A stretch of DNA of 64,000 nt from Candidatus Pseudomonas phytovorans (GTDB lineage Bacteria; Pseudomonadota; Gammaproteobacteria; Pseudomonadales; Pseudomonadaceae), in the NCBI GenBank assembly GCA_029202525.1, contig CP119325.1, forward strand, positions 1,710,001 through 1,774,000, given 5' to 3'. Below are positions 35,077 to 43,496 of this stretch, in pieces. Within the stretch, counting starts at the first letter, position 1; every line of letters begins with the position of its first letter. Under the pieces are notes generated by a model. The model made no database searches and was not told the DNA's origin. It was given only the letters and a program-made list of their open reading frames with translations. Position numbers and translations under genes: made by a program.

Positions 35077-35971
35077 TAACAACCCGACCCGCTGTGGCTA
35101 CGTAGCCATTGTCGGCCGCCCCAACGTCGGCAAGTCGACCCTGCTCAACCACATCCTCGGCCAGAAGCTGGCGATTACCTCGCGCAAGCCGCAGACCACC
35201 CGCCACAACATGCTCGGGATCAAGACCGAAGGTGATGTGCAGGCGATCTACGTCGATACCCCCGGTATGCACAAGGCCAACGACAAGGCCCTGAACCGCT
35301 ACATGAACCGCACTGCATCGGCCGCCCTGAAGGACGTCGATGTGGTGATCTTCGTTGTCGACCGCACCAAGTGGACCGACGAAGACCAGTTGGTGCTGGA
35401 GCGCGTGCAGTATGTGACCGGCCCGCTGATCATCGCGGTCAACAAGACCGACCGCATGGAAGAGAAGGCCGAGCTGATCCCGCACCTGCAGTGGCTGCAA
35501 GAGCAACTGCCGAATGCCGAGGTCATGCCGATTTCCGCGCAGCAGGGGCACAACCTCGAAGCGCTGGAAGCGCAGATTGCCAAGCACCTGCCAGAGAACG
35601 ATCACTTCTTCCCGGAAGACCAGATCACCGACCGGAGCAGCCGCTTCCTGGCCGCTGAACTGGTTCGCGAGAAGATCATGCGTCAGTTGGGTGCGGAGCT
35701 GCCGTACCAGATCACCGTAGAGATCGAAGAGTTCAAGCAGCAGGGCCATGTGCTGCACATCCACGCGCTGATCCTGGTTGAGCGCGACGGTCAGAAGAAA
35801 ATCATCATTGGCGACAAGGGCGAGCGCATCAAGCGCATCGGCTCCGAGGCGCGCAAGGACATGGAAGTGCTGTTTGATTCCAAGGTCATGCTCAACCTGT
35901 GGGTCAAGGTGAAAGGCGGCTGGTCCGACGACGAGCGCGCCCTGCGCTCGCTGGGCTACGGCGACCTCTAA
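35069..35971 (+). CDS. era: GTPase Era
   Basis: 300 residues from ATG 35069; GGAG at 35058-35061 is seven bases upstream, which favours it over the in-frame ATG at 35063. G1 GRPNVGKST, G3 DTPGMH, G4 NKTDR, then a C-terminal KH domain with GDKGERIKRIG. Era binds 16S rRNA and is needed for 30S maturation. It starts inside the 3' end of rnc and is followed by a repeat pair and recO. Confidence 0.97.
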   Translation: MTDNNPTRCGYVAIVGRPNVGKSTLLNHILGQKLAITSRKPQTTRHNMLGIKTEGDVQAIYVDTPGMHKANDKALNRYMNRTASAALKDVDVVIFVVDRTKWTDEDQLVLERVQYVTGPLIIAVNKTDRMEEKAELIPHLQWLQEQLPNAEVMPISAQQGHNLEALEAQIAKHLPENDHFFPEDQITDRSSRFLAAELVREKIMRQLGAELPYQITVEIEEFKQQGHVLHIHALILVERDGQKKIIIGDKGERIKRIGSEARKDMEVLFDSKVMLNLWVKVKGGWSDDERALRSLGYGDL

Positions 35972-35982
35972 GTAATGCTCTT

Positions 35983-36100
35983 GGGGCCGCTATGCGGCCC
36001 ATCGCAGGCAAGCCAGCTCCCACACCGACAGCATCGACTTCAAGTCATGTGCAGTACCTGTGGGAGCTGGCTTGCCTGCGATGGGCTGCACAGCAGCCCC
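35983..36100. repeat. Inverted repeat pair, second REP class
   Basis: Arms 35983-36024 (GGGGCCGC, then CATCGCAGGCAAGCCAGCTC, CCACA) and 36059-36100 (TGTGGGAGCTGGCTTGCCTG, CGATGGGCTGC, AGCCCC). The core AGCTGGCTTGCCTGCGAT differs from the AGCGGGC..GCCCGCGAA core of the other pairs. It lies between era and recO. Confidence 0.85.
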
Positions 36101-36142
36101 AATTAGCAGTATTGCCGGGGCGCAGGTAACGAGTGATCTTTT

Positions 36143-36826
36143 ATGGAACAGCCAGTCGGCCAACCGGCCTACGTCCTGCATAGCCGTGCCTACAAGGAAA
36201 CCAGCGCGCTGGTGGACTTCTTCACGCCGCAGGGCCGCATGCGCGCGGTGCTGCGCCGTGCGCGTGGCAAGGGCGGCAGCCTGGTGCGGCCGTTCGTGCC
36301 ACTTGAGGTAGAGCTGCGTGGGCGTGGCGAGCTGAAAAACGTCGGGCGCATGGACGGCGCCGGCATCGCCACCTGGCTGCACGGTGACGCCCTGTTCAGC
36401 GGGTTGTACCTCAATGAACTGCTCATGCGCCTGTTGCCCGCCGAAGCGCCATTCCCGGCCCTGTTCGCGCACTACGCCCTGACCTTGCAAGCCCTGGCCG
36501 AGGGGCGACCGCTGGAGCCGCTGCTGCGCTCGTTCGAATGGCGGCTGCTGGACGAACTCGGTTATGCGTTCTCCTTGAACCATGACGTCAACGACCAACC
36601 CATCGTGGCCGACGGCCTGTACCGCTTGCGTGTGGATGCCGGCCTGGAGCGGGTCGAACTGGTGCAGCCCGGCCTGTTCCGTGGCATCGAGCTAATGGCT
36701 CTGGCCGACGCCGACTGGGACACCCCAGGCGCTTTGCTCGCGGCCAAGCGCCTGATGCGCCAGGCCTTGGCGGTTCACCTTGGCGCAAAACCGCTGGTCA
36801 GCCGGGAACTGTTTCGCAAGCGCTGA
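36143..36826 (+). CDS. recO: DNA repair protein RecO
   Basis: 227 residues. N-terminal OB-fold with AYVLHSRAYKETSALVDFFT and VRPFVPLEVELRGRGELKNV, followed by the helical domain (NELLMRLLPAEAPFPALF, FEWRLLDELGYAFSL). It loads RecA on SSB-coated gaps with RecR. Third gene of the rnc-era-recO-pdxJ cluster, separated from era by a repeat pair. Confidence 0.95.
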   Translation: MEQPVGQPAYVLHSRAYKETSALVDFFTPQGRMRAVLRRARGKGGSLVRPFVPLEVELRGRGELKNVGRMDGAGIATWLHGDALFSGLYLNELLMRLLPAEAPFPALFAHYALTLQALAEGRPLEPLLRSFEWRLLDELGYAFSLNHDVNDQPIVADGLYRLRVDAGLERVELVQPGLFRGIELMALADADWDTPGALLAAKRLMRQALAVHLGAKPLVSRELFRKR

Positions 36827-36869
36827 TCACGACGTATGCTGTGGGGCTAAACCTTCAGGAGAGCCTTTC

Positions 36870-37610
36870 GTGACTCACAGCAACCGCATGCTTCTCGGCG
36901 TAAACATCGACCACGTGGCGACCCTGCGCCAGGCTCGGGGCACGCGTTACCCTGATCCGGTCAAGGCTGCCCTGGACGCCGAAGAGGCCGGCGCCGATGG
37001 CATCACCGTGCACCTGCGCGAAGACCGTCGACACATCCAGGAGCGCGACGTTGTGCTGCTCAAGGATGTGCTGCAGACGCGCATGAACTTCGAAATGGGC
37101 GTCACCGAAGAGATGATGGCCTTTGCCGAGAAGATCCGCCCGGCGCATATCTGCCTGGTGCCTGAAACCCGCCAGGAACTGACCACTGAAGGTGGCCTGG
37201 ACGTAGCGGGGCAGGAGGCGCGGATCAAGGCGGCAGTGGAGCGGCTGGCACGTACCGGTGCCGAGGTGTCCTTGTTCATTGATGCCGACGAACGGCAGAT
37301 CGAGGCTTCGCGCCGTGTGGGTGCGCCGGCCATAGAGCTGCACACCGGGCGTTACGCCGATGCCCAAACCCCGACCGAAGTGGCCGAGGAGTTGCAACGT
37401 ATTGTTGATGGCGTGGCATTTGGTGTGGGGCAGGGGCTGATCGTGAATGCTGGCCACGGGCTGCATTACCACAACGTCGAGGCGGTGGCGGCTATCAAGG
37501 GTATCAATGAGCTGAACATTGGCCATGCGCTGGTGGCGCATGCCCTGTTTGTCGGTTTCAAGGCTGCTGTGGCTGAGATGAAGGCACTGATCGTGGCAGC
37601 TTCGCGCTGA
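36870..37610 (+). CDS. pdxJ: Pyridoxine 5'-phosphate synthase
   Basis: 246 residues from GTG 36870 with AGGAGA at 36857-36862; the longer frame from 36780 overlaps recO. TIM-barrel enzyme with GVNIDHVATLRQARGT (substrate binding), GADGITVHLREDRRHI, CLVPETRQE and NAGHGLHYHN. It condenses 1-deoxyxylulose 5-phosphate with 3-amino-1-hydroxyacetone phosphate to make pyridoxine 5'-phosphate. The recO-pdxJ pair is conserved. Confidence 0.97.
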   Translation: MTHSNRMLLGVNIDHVATLRQARGTRYPDPVKAALDAEEAGADGITVHLREDRRHIQERDVVLLKDVLQTRMNFEMGVTEEMMAFAEKIRPAHICLVPETRQELTTEGGLDVAGQEARIKAAVERLARTGAEVSLFIDADERQIEASRRVGAPAIELHTGRYADAQTPTEVAEELQRIVDGVAFGVGQGLIVNAGHGLHYHNVEAVAAIKGINELNIGHALVAHALFVGFKAAVAEMKALIVAASR

Positions 37611-37620
37611 TTGATCGCCT

Positions 37621-37720
37621 GTACCGGCCTCTTCGCGGGCTTGCCCGCTCCCACATGTACCCCACAGTTTTCAGGAGTTGTGGGATCCTGTGGGAGCGGG
37701 CAAGCCCGCGAAAGGGCCAG
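37621..37720. repeat. REP inverted pair
   Basis: Units at 37621-37656 (CCGGCCTCTTCGCGGGCTTG then CCCGCTCCCACA) and 37686-37720 (TCCTGTGGGAGCGGGCAAGC then CCGCGAAAGGGCCAGG), opposed, between the convergent pdxJ and sensor kinase genes. Confidence 0.9.
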
Positions 37721-37733
37721 GTCAGACAGCCGA

Positions 37734-39116
37734 CTACTCGGCAGGAAACACCAGAGTGAAGCGAGTAGGTCCCAAAGGGCTGCTGTTCACTTCGACCCGC
37801 CCGCCATGCAGTTGCATGATCGACTTCACTATCGCCAACCCCAACCCGGTCCCGCCCTCCAGCCGCGAGCGCCCCGAGCCCACCCGGTAAAACCGCTCGA
37901 ACAAGCGCGACTGATGTTCGGCAGCAATTCCAGGCCCTTGGTTCTCTACCGATAGTCGAACGCCGCTGCCTTGGCGCTCGATACGCAACTCGACCGGCTC
38001 GCCCTCAGGGCTGTGCCGAATGGCATTGCTCAACAGGTTCGATACTGCCCGTTGAAACATCAGTCGGTCCCCCAGCGCCGTCCCCCAGCCCTGTACCCGC
38101 ACCTCAACCATTTTTAGCTCGGCACTGAAGGCAAACAGCTCGACAACCCGTGTTGCTTCCTCTGCCAGTGCCAAGGGTTTCAATGCAACCTGCGTTTGCG
38201 GCTGGCTGACCTGGGCGAGAAACAGCATGTCGTTGATGATGCGGTTGAGTCGGGTCAGCTCCTCGATACTGTCTTCCAGCACTTCCCGGTAGTTGGCGTT
38301 GTCCCGCTCACGGGCCAGGGTCACCTGCGCCTTGCCCATCAGGTTGCTCAACGGGGTGCGCAGCTCGTGGGCCAGATCGTCGGAAAACTGCGACAACTGG
38401 CTCACGCCCTGATCGAGGCGGTCGAGCATCACGTTGATACCGTTGGCCAGTTCCGCCAGCTCTTGCGGCAGGCCGTTAGCCGGTAGTCGGTGTTGCAGGT
38501 CCTGAGCCGAGACTTGCCCGGCAATGCGCCGGAAGCGCCGCAGCGGTTTCAGGCCACGCTGCATCAGCCACCAGGCACCCGCGCCAATCAATACCAGCAG
38601 CAATGGCAGGGCCAGCAGGGTCGAATGCAGGTAGGCCTGCAGCAAGGCGTTGTCGTCGGCGCGGTTGAGCGACATCATCACTTTGACCGGCGTGTTGTCA
38701 CGCAGGCGCATCAGCCGGGTCACTGTGAGGATCTGGTTACCGCTGCTGTCGCGCCATGCGTGAAAGGCCAGACGGGCCTCGGTGCGCAACCCGCTCACCC
38801 GTGACTCCATGGCCGGGCCGAGGCTGAGCAGGTGCGGGTGGCGCCCCTCCAGGGCCAGTACGCTGAGGCTGAGGTTGTCATGCCCCATTACCAGATCAAG
38901 CAATGGATGGGCGCGACTGCCCAGGTCCTCACTGCGCAGATCGACGCGCAGGTTGTGCTCGACCTGCAGCATCTTGCGCGTCAGGTCCTTGCGTGCGCGG
39001 CTGTCCAGTTCGTGATCCAGCGCAAACACCGCCAGGCAGGCCAGCAGCAGCACCAGTGCGGCGCCCATCAGTGTCACGCTCAGGCCCAGGCGCAGCGACA
39101 GGCTGGCGTTTTTCAA
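37734..39116 (-). CDS. Heavy-metal sensor histidine kinase (CzcS/CusS-like)
   Basis: 460 residues. Two membrane helices (about 10-32 and 165-185) flank a periplasmic sensor of about 130 residues. HAMP, then DDLAHELRTPLSNLMGKAQV (phospho-His), NLLSNAIRHSPEG and GTGLGLAIVKS. The layout and DDLAHELRTPLSN motif match the CusS/CzcS/IrlS heavy-metal kinase group. It overlaps the regulator gene by four bases. The metal is not readable from sequence; zinc or cadmium is favoured by the MerR/CadR-like promoter in front of the pair. Confidence 0.88.
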   Translation of the reverse strand: MKNASLSLRLGLSVTLMGAALVLLLACLAVFALDHELDSRARKDLTRKMLQVEHNLRVDLRSEDLGSRAHPLLDLVMGHDNLSLSVLALEGRHPHLLSLGPAMESRVSGLRTEARLAFHAWRDSSGNQILTVTRLMRLRDNTPVKVMMSLNRADDNALLQAYLHSTLLALPLLLVLIGAGAWWLMQRGLKPLRRFRRIAGQVSAQDLQHRLPANGLPQELAELANGINVMLDRLDQGVSQLSQFSDDLAHELRTPLSNLMGKAQVTLARERDNANYREVLEDSIEELTRLNRIINDMLFLAQVSQPQTQVALKPLALAEEATRVVELFAFSAELKMVEVRVQGWGTALGDRLMFQRAVSNLLSNAIRHSPEGEPVELRIERQGSGVRLSVENQGPGIAAEHQSRLFERFYRVGSGRSRLEGGTGLGLAIVKSIMQLHGGRVEVNSSPLGPTRFTLVFPAE

Positions 39117-39787
39117 ACCCGGGCCTCAAGTACATAGCCTACGCCACGCAGGGTATGGATCAGCTTGTTGTCGAACGGGTCGTCAATCTTCGCCCTCAAG
39201 CGGCGGATCGAAACCTCGACGACGTTGGTGTCACAGTCGAAATTCATGTCCCATACCAACGAGATGATCTGCGTGCGCGAAAGCACTTCGCCCGTCTGGC
39301 GCATCAGCAGGTGCAGCAGGGCGAACTCTTTGGCGGTCAGGTCGATGCGCCGCCCGGCGCGGTAGGCGCGGTGGCGGCCGGGATCCAGCTCCAGGTCGGC
39401 GACACGCAGGGTGCTGGGTTGCAGTTGCTGGTCGTTGCGGCGCAGCAGGCTGCGGATGCGGGCCAGCAGCTCAGGGAACTCGAAGGGTTTGAGCAGGTAG
39501 TCATCGGCGCCGAGGTCCAGGCCCTTGACCCGGTCGGCCAGACGACCGTGGGCGGTGAGCATCATGATGCGCGTGGCCGATTCGGCGCGCAGCCGCTGCA
39601 ACACGGTCCAGCCATCGAGCTCTGGCAGGTTGACGTCGAGGATGACCAGGTCGTAAGGCTGCTGACGGGCCAGGTGCAGGCCGTCGGTGCCAGTGTGGGC
39701 GCAGTCGACCACGTAGCCGTTTTCGCGCAGGCCTTGTTGCAGGTAATCGGCGGTACGCAGTTCGTCCTCGATGATCAGTAGGCGCAT
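39113..39787 (-). CDS. Heavy-metal response regulator (CzcR/CusR-like)
   Basis: 224 residues. Receiver with Asp51 in LVILDVNLPELDGW and Lys in DYLLKPFEF, winged-helix output with VVEVSIRRLRAKIDDPF. The C-terminal VSIRRLRAKIDDPFDNKLIHTLRGVGY pattern (split here over the two motifs) is typical of CusR/CzcR/CopR regulators. I think the pair corresponds to the third CzcRS system of P. putida but cannot prove it. The gene is preceded by a promoter with a 19-base spacer and a dyad, a MerR-family arrangement. Confidence 0.86.
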   Translation of the reverse strand: MRLLIIEDELRTADYLQQGLRENGYVVDCAHTGTDGLHLARQQPYDLVILDVNLPELDGWTVLQRLRAESATRIMMLTAHGRLADRVKGLDLGADDYLLKPFEFPELLARIRSLLRRNDQQLQPSTLRVADLELDPGRHRAYRAGRRIDLTAKEFALLHLLMRQTGEVLSRTQIISLVWDMNFDCDTNVVEVSIRRLRAKIDDPFDNKLIHTLRGVGYVLEARV

Positions 39788-39815
39788 GGGGGGCTCGGTG
39801 TAATGAAAGGAGGCG

Positions 39816-39846
39816 ATTCTCGACCCTGTAGTGACATCAGGGTCAA
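39816..39846 (-). promoter_or_regulatory. MerR/CadR-type operator-promoter
   Basis: Read on the minus strand: -35 TTGACC (39846-39841), exactly 19 bases, -10 GAGAAT (39821-39816). The spacer contains the dyad GACCCTG-N9-CAGGGTC (39822-39844). The overlong 19-base spacer with a centred GACC(C/T)T..AGGGTC dyad is the hallmark of MerR-family metal-activated promoters and resembles the P. putida cadR operator. It drives the two-component genes. Confidence 0.65.
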
Positions 39847-39920
39847 GGGGCTGGATGTTACGGCATGAGAATGGGGCTGCGGTGCAGATAACGGATTTGT
39901 AATCCTGGTGTTATCTGGTT

Positions 39921-40029
39921 GCCTGTTCCGGCCCTTTCGCGGGCACGCCCGCTCCCACACGATCATCACAGGTCTGAGAACCGTGCAGTACCTGTGGGAG
40001 CGGGCGTGCCCGCGAAGAGGCCGGAACAG
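39921..40029. repeat. REP inverted pair
   Basis: Units 39921-39959 (GCCTGTTCCGGCCCTTTCGC then GGGCACGCCCGCTCCCACA) and 39989-40029 (CCTGTGGGAGCGGGCGTGCC then CGCGAAGAGGCCGGAACAG). It occupies the middle of the intergenic region 39788-40134 between the divergent regulator gene and the small secreted protein gene; the rest of that interval holds the MerR-type promoter and two TGTAATCC motifs (39898, 40055). Confidence 0.9.
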
Positions 40030-40134
40030 ACGAAACACGCCCACATTGCAGGACTGTAATCCCCGCCTCACCTTGCTGTTAGCCGGCACTCGCCAGAATG
40101 GCGCTGTCTGATCGGTTATCACGAGGCAACCACG

Positions 40135-40338
40135 ATGAACCTGACCAAATACCTGCTGTTGGCCGCCCTCGCCCTGGGCAGTGCCAGTGTTTATGCGGAG
40201 GGCGGTGCGGAGCGCTCGAAGCAGTTCTGGCAAGCCTTCCGCGAAGACCAGCAGCGGCTGCACGGCGACAAGCAACAGGCCGTTGCCGAACGCGAGCGCA
40301 AGGCGCAAGAGAAGGCCCGTGAGGTGGCCAAGGACTGA
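40135..40338 (+). CDS. Small secreted/periplasmic protein
   Basis: 67 residues: signal peptide MNLTKYLLLAALALGSASVYA, then a 46-residue mature part rich in Lys, Glu, Gln and Arg (QQAVAERERKAQEKAREVAKD) that should form one charged helix. GAGG precedes the ATG by nine bases. No known domain is recognised. Placed divergently from the metal two-component genes, so it may be one of their targets. A terminator follows at 40385. Confidence 0.7.
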   Translation: MNLTKYLLLAALALGSASVYAEGGAERSKQFWQAFREDQQRLHGDKQQAVAERERKAQEKAREVAKD

Positions 40339-40384
40339 GGTAACAACACCTGCGCTGCGACAGCTCCTCGGCGCAGGTGCATTC

Positions 40385-40408
40385 AGGCGCCCACTCGGGC
40401 GCCTTTTT
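40385..40408. terminator. Terminator between the small secreted protein gene and cmoB
   Basis: AGGCGCCC-ACTC-GGGCGCCTTTTT, eight-base stem with a T-run on the plus strand. Its distal end coincides with the cmoB stop (40407), so it mainly ends the plus-strand transcript. Confidence 0.85.
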
Positions 40409-41363
40409 ATTTGCGCGCCAGCAGGGTGGCGCGGCGTGGCGCAGGCAGGCCTTCGATGGTCTTGCTGTGGTCGTTCGGATCGAGGAAGTCGCCCAGCGAC
40501 TGGTAGCGCATCCAGTCAGTGCTGCGCTGTTCCTCGACGCTGGTCACGCTGACATCGACGCAACGCACATCGCTGAAACCGGCACGGCGCAACCAGCGCG
40601 CCAGCGCGGGTACCGACGGCAGGTACCAGACGTTGCGCATCTGTGCGTAGCGGTCTTCAGGCACCAGCACCTGGTTTTCGTCGCCCTCGATCACCAGCGT
40701 TTCCAGCACCAGTTCACCCCCTTTGACCAGGCAGTCCTTGAGTGCCAGCAGGTGCTCGATCGGGGAGCGGCGATGGTAGAAAACGCCCATGGAAAAGACC
40801 GTGTCGAAGCCTTCCAGGTTGGCAGGCAACTCTTCCAGGGCGAACGGCAGGTGCCAGGCAGGCAGCTCAGGCAGGTACTGCTGCACAGCCTGGAACTGGC
40901 AGAAGAACAGCCAGTTGGGGTCGACACCTATCACCATGTCGGCGCCGGCACCGAGCATGCGCCACTGGTAGTAGCCGTTGCCGCAGCCGACGTCGAGCAC
41001 GCGCTTGCCCTTGAGGTCCAGGTGCGGGCCTACCCGCGACCATTTCCAGTCCGAGTGCCATTCGGTGTCTACATGCACCCCAAACAGATCGAATGGCCCT
41101 TTGCGCCATGGCGACAGGCCCATGAGTGCCTGGCGCATTTGCGCGCGGGTAGCGTCGTCGCAATCGCAGTCCAGGCTTAGCCCGTTGACCAGGTCGATTT
41201 CGGTGGGTTTCAGGGCAGGCAGGGCATCGATTGCACCGCGCCAGCGTTCGAGGTCGCCGTGGCCTTTCTCCAGCTTGGCTTCCAGTTGCGCTTGCAGGCC
41301 TTGCGACCAGGAAGCCAGGGGCGTGCCCGCCAGGCGGCGGACGAGGGGGGACAGATCGATCAT
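40407..41363 (-). CDS. cmoB: tRNA U34 carboxymethyltransferase CmoB
   Basis: 318 residues. Methyltransferase motif LDVGCGNGYYQWRMLG, CmoB-specific GPFDLFGVHVDTEWHSDWKW, and FDTVFSMGVFYHRRSPIEHL. CmoB uses carboxy-SAM to turn 5-hydroxyuridine into cmo5U at tRNA position 34, widening wobble decoding. It overlaps cmoA by four bases (ATGA), and the two act in sequence. Confidence 0.95.
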   Translation of the reverse strand: MIDLSPLVRRLAGTPLASWSQGLQAQLEAKLEKGHGDLERWRGAIDALPALKPTEIDLVNGLSLDCDCDDATRAQMRQALMGLSPWRKGPFDLFGVHVDTEWHSDWKWSRVGPHLDLKGKRVLDVGCGNGYYQWRMLGAGADMVIGVDPNWLFFCQFQAVQQYLPELPAWHLPFALEELPANLEGFDTVFSMGVFYHRRSPIEHLLALKDCLVKGGELVLETLVIEGDENQVLVPEDRYAQMRNVWYLPSVPALARWLRRAGFSDVRCVDVSVTSVEEQRSTDWMRYQSLGDFLDPNDHSKTIEGLPAPRRATLLARK

Positions 41364-42103
41364 GGCAGGGCTATCAACGAGGCAAAGTTAAGGCATTGGA
41401 ACCAGGGCACCACTTTGGAAAAGCCGGCGGCGCGCAGGCGCTCCTGATGGGCTTCTAGCGTATCGGGGCGCATCACGTTCTCGATGGCGCTGCGCTTCTG
41501 GGCGATTTCCAGTTCGCTGTAGCCATTGGCCCGCTTGAAGTCCAGGTGCAGTTCATTGAGCAGGTCCTGCTCTTGTTCATCGGCGAAGCGCAGCTTCTCC
41601 GACAGGATCAATGCGCCACCGGGCAACAGCGCCTGGCGGATACGGCCGAGCAGCTCAAGGCGCTGGTCGGGGGCGATGAATTGCAGAGTGAAGTTCATCG
41701 CCACGACTGAAGCGGGCTCAAAGGGCAGGGCAAGGATATCGGCTTCCAGCACTTGCACCGGCAGCAGCTCCTGGAACATCGAGTCCTGGGCGGTCAGGTA
41801 CTGCCGGCAGCGTTCGACCATGGCGGCGGAATTGTCCACCGCGATCACCCTGCATCCGTCGCTGCGAACATGACGACGCAGTGACTGGGTGACTGCACCC
41901 AGCGATGCGCCCAGGTCGTACAGTGCGGTGCCTGGCTGGGCGAAACGCGCCGCCAGTACGCCGAGGTTTTCGACGATGGTGGGGTAACCGGGCACCGAGC
42001 GCTTGATCATGTCCGGAAACACGCGCACCACGTCTTCGTTGAAGACGAAGTCAGGCACCTGCTCCAGGGGTTGGGAGAAAAGGCGGTCGGGTTGTTTGCT
42101 CAC
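41360..42103 (-). CDS. cmoA: Carboxy-SAM synthase CmoA
   Basis: 247 residues from GTG 42103 (MSKQPDRLFSQPLEQVPDF); the frame extends upstream to 42217 but those 38 residues do not fit the family. Motifs: FNEDVVRVFPDMIKRSVPGY, LYDLGASLGAVTQSLRRHV and MNFTLQFIAPDQR. It converts SAM and prephenate into carboxy-SAM, the donor used by CmoB. First gene of the cmoA-cmoB operon; divergent from the XaxA-like gene with 201 bases between. Confidence 0.95.
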   Translation of the reverse strand: MSKQPDRLFSQPLEQVPDFVFNEDVVRVFPDMIKRSVPGYPTIVENLGVLAARFAQPGTALYDLGASLGAVTQSLRRHVRSDGCRVIAVDNSAAMVERCRQYLTAQDSMFQELLPVQVLEADILALPFEPASVVAMNFTLQFIAPDQRLELLGRIRQALLPGGALILSEKLRFADEQEQDLLNELHLDFKRANGYSELEIAQKRSAIENVMRPDTLEAHQERLRAAGFSKVVPWFQCLNFASLIALP

Positions 42104-42304
42104 GGTGGGCTCGATACAGGGTGAAACGGGGGCGCATTTTATCCAATGGCCACGCATCTTGCCATGGCCAAGCTTCAGGGGCGGAACGTTCATGCGGATA
42201 GCAGCGAACTTTCCCACGGCATTCAGTTATTCAGACCCATGTATTCAGTGTGAGGCAAGTGGAAACTTGAACGGCCTTTAATTTATTGGATTCATGGTTG
42301 AAAG

Positions 42305-43495
42305 ATGAATATCACAACTGGGCAGGAAGAACTACCGGTAGAGGAACTGGACCTGGTGTCCAAAGTGAAAATGTTGCCGGAACGGTATTTTTCATTCATT
42401 GAAAGCCGGCTGGACGGGGGGCAGCAAATTGGCAGTTTGCTGACGGCTGATAATTTGAAAGTCATCAAGCGGTACGTCAATACCGTCAATCAGTTACCCC
42501 GGACACAGCTGGAAATCGAGAGGGAAGTTGATTACGCAGCCCTGGGGATCGAGGCATCGATGGTCAATGACCTTTATGTGGCACTGCACCGGCATGCCTG
42601 TGAGTGGGACATACTGGAGCGCAGCATAAAACAGTTGGGGCCAGAAGTTGAATTGTTTGCTGAAAGCCTGGTGCTGCGTGGCAGTAGCCTGTTGGAGAAC
42701 CTTGAAAGCAGCGACGTCTTCATGGCGATCAGCAAGCGCAAGGCCGAGCAGGGCGATGATGTTTACACCGTGCAGTTGAGTGAGGAAGAGCAAGCGCAGA
42801 TCGCCAGTGTGCTGACCCCCGGCATTTCCGAACTGGTCAGGGAAATTGAAGGCACTCGGCGGCGTATCGATGACGTCGATGCCCGCGCGAACTGGTTTAA
42901 CAATGAAATCAAGCGGGAGCTGAAACCGCGCATGGGGCGCTTGTTGAAGCACTTCGATGAGAGGGTGTCCCATGAGGAAACGCTGCAAAAGCGCAGGCAG
43001 CTAGATCAGTGGGACGAGCAGATCGAGCAGTTGAAGTCCGAGTACGATGCCAATGTGGGTTACGCGTTCACCGGTATCTTGCTTGGGCCGGTTGGCCTGG
43101 TGATTACCGGCGGCGTGTTTGGCCACAAGGCAGAAAATATCAGGGCCACGAAGAATGTGCTGATTGAAAGGCGTGACGAATTGGCGCGTGCGTTGGGCAA
43201 GGTGGAGCCAGCCCTGAACGACTTCGAACGGGTGACTACCTTGGTCAGAGACTTGCAGTTCAGGTGCAAGGACCTCTCGGCGGCAACCAGGCGGTTGGCC
43301 GATGTGTGGTTATTCCTCGCCTCGTACGCCAATAACTCTGTCAATGAAGCCAAAGAGCTGAGCACCGTTTCCCAGCTTGAATCCTTTGTGCATGATTTTT
43401 CAGAGGTAATCAAACCGTGGACAAAGATAGGCGGTATCTGCCACGTGCTGTCCGAGTTGTTCAATGAGTTGATTGAAGAGTATGAGGAAGTCTGA
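42305..43495 (+). CDS. Alpha-xenorhabdolysin (XaxA/YaxA)-like pore-forming toxin subunit A
   Basis: 396 residues, close to XaxA length, without a signal peptide. Mostly long predicted helices rich in Glu, Lys and Leu, with one strongly hydrophobic segment at about 251-272 (YAFTGILLGPVGLVITGGVF) placed between coiled-coil-like stretches. That is the ClyA-type alpha-pore-forming toxin layout, with a membrane-inserting head at the end of a helical stalk. Length, topology and pairing with the next gene match the XaxA/YaxA subunit, which binds membranes and recruits XaxB/YaxB. The region is visibly more A/T-rich than its neighbours, suggesting acquisition. Secretion route and target are unknown. 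Confidence 0.7.
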   Translation: MNITTGQEELPVEELDLVSKVKMLPERYFSFIESRLDGGQQIGSLLTADNLKVIKRYVNTVNQLPRTQLEIEREVDYAALGIEASMVNDLYVALHRHACEWDILERSIKQLGPEVELFAESLVLRGSSLLENLESSDVFMAISKRKAEQGDDVYTVQLSEEEQAQIASVLTPGISELVREIEGTRRRIDDVDARANWFNNEIKRELKPRMGRLLKHFDERVSHEETLQKRRQLDQWDEQIEQLKSEYDANVGYAFTGILLGPVGLVITGGVFGHKAENIRATKNVLIERRDELARALGKVEPALNDFERVTTLVRDLQFRCKDLSAATRRLADVWLFLASYANNSVNEAKELSTVSQLESFVHDFSEVIKPWTKIGGICHVLSELFNELIEEYEEV

Positions 43496-43496
43496 T

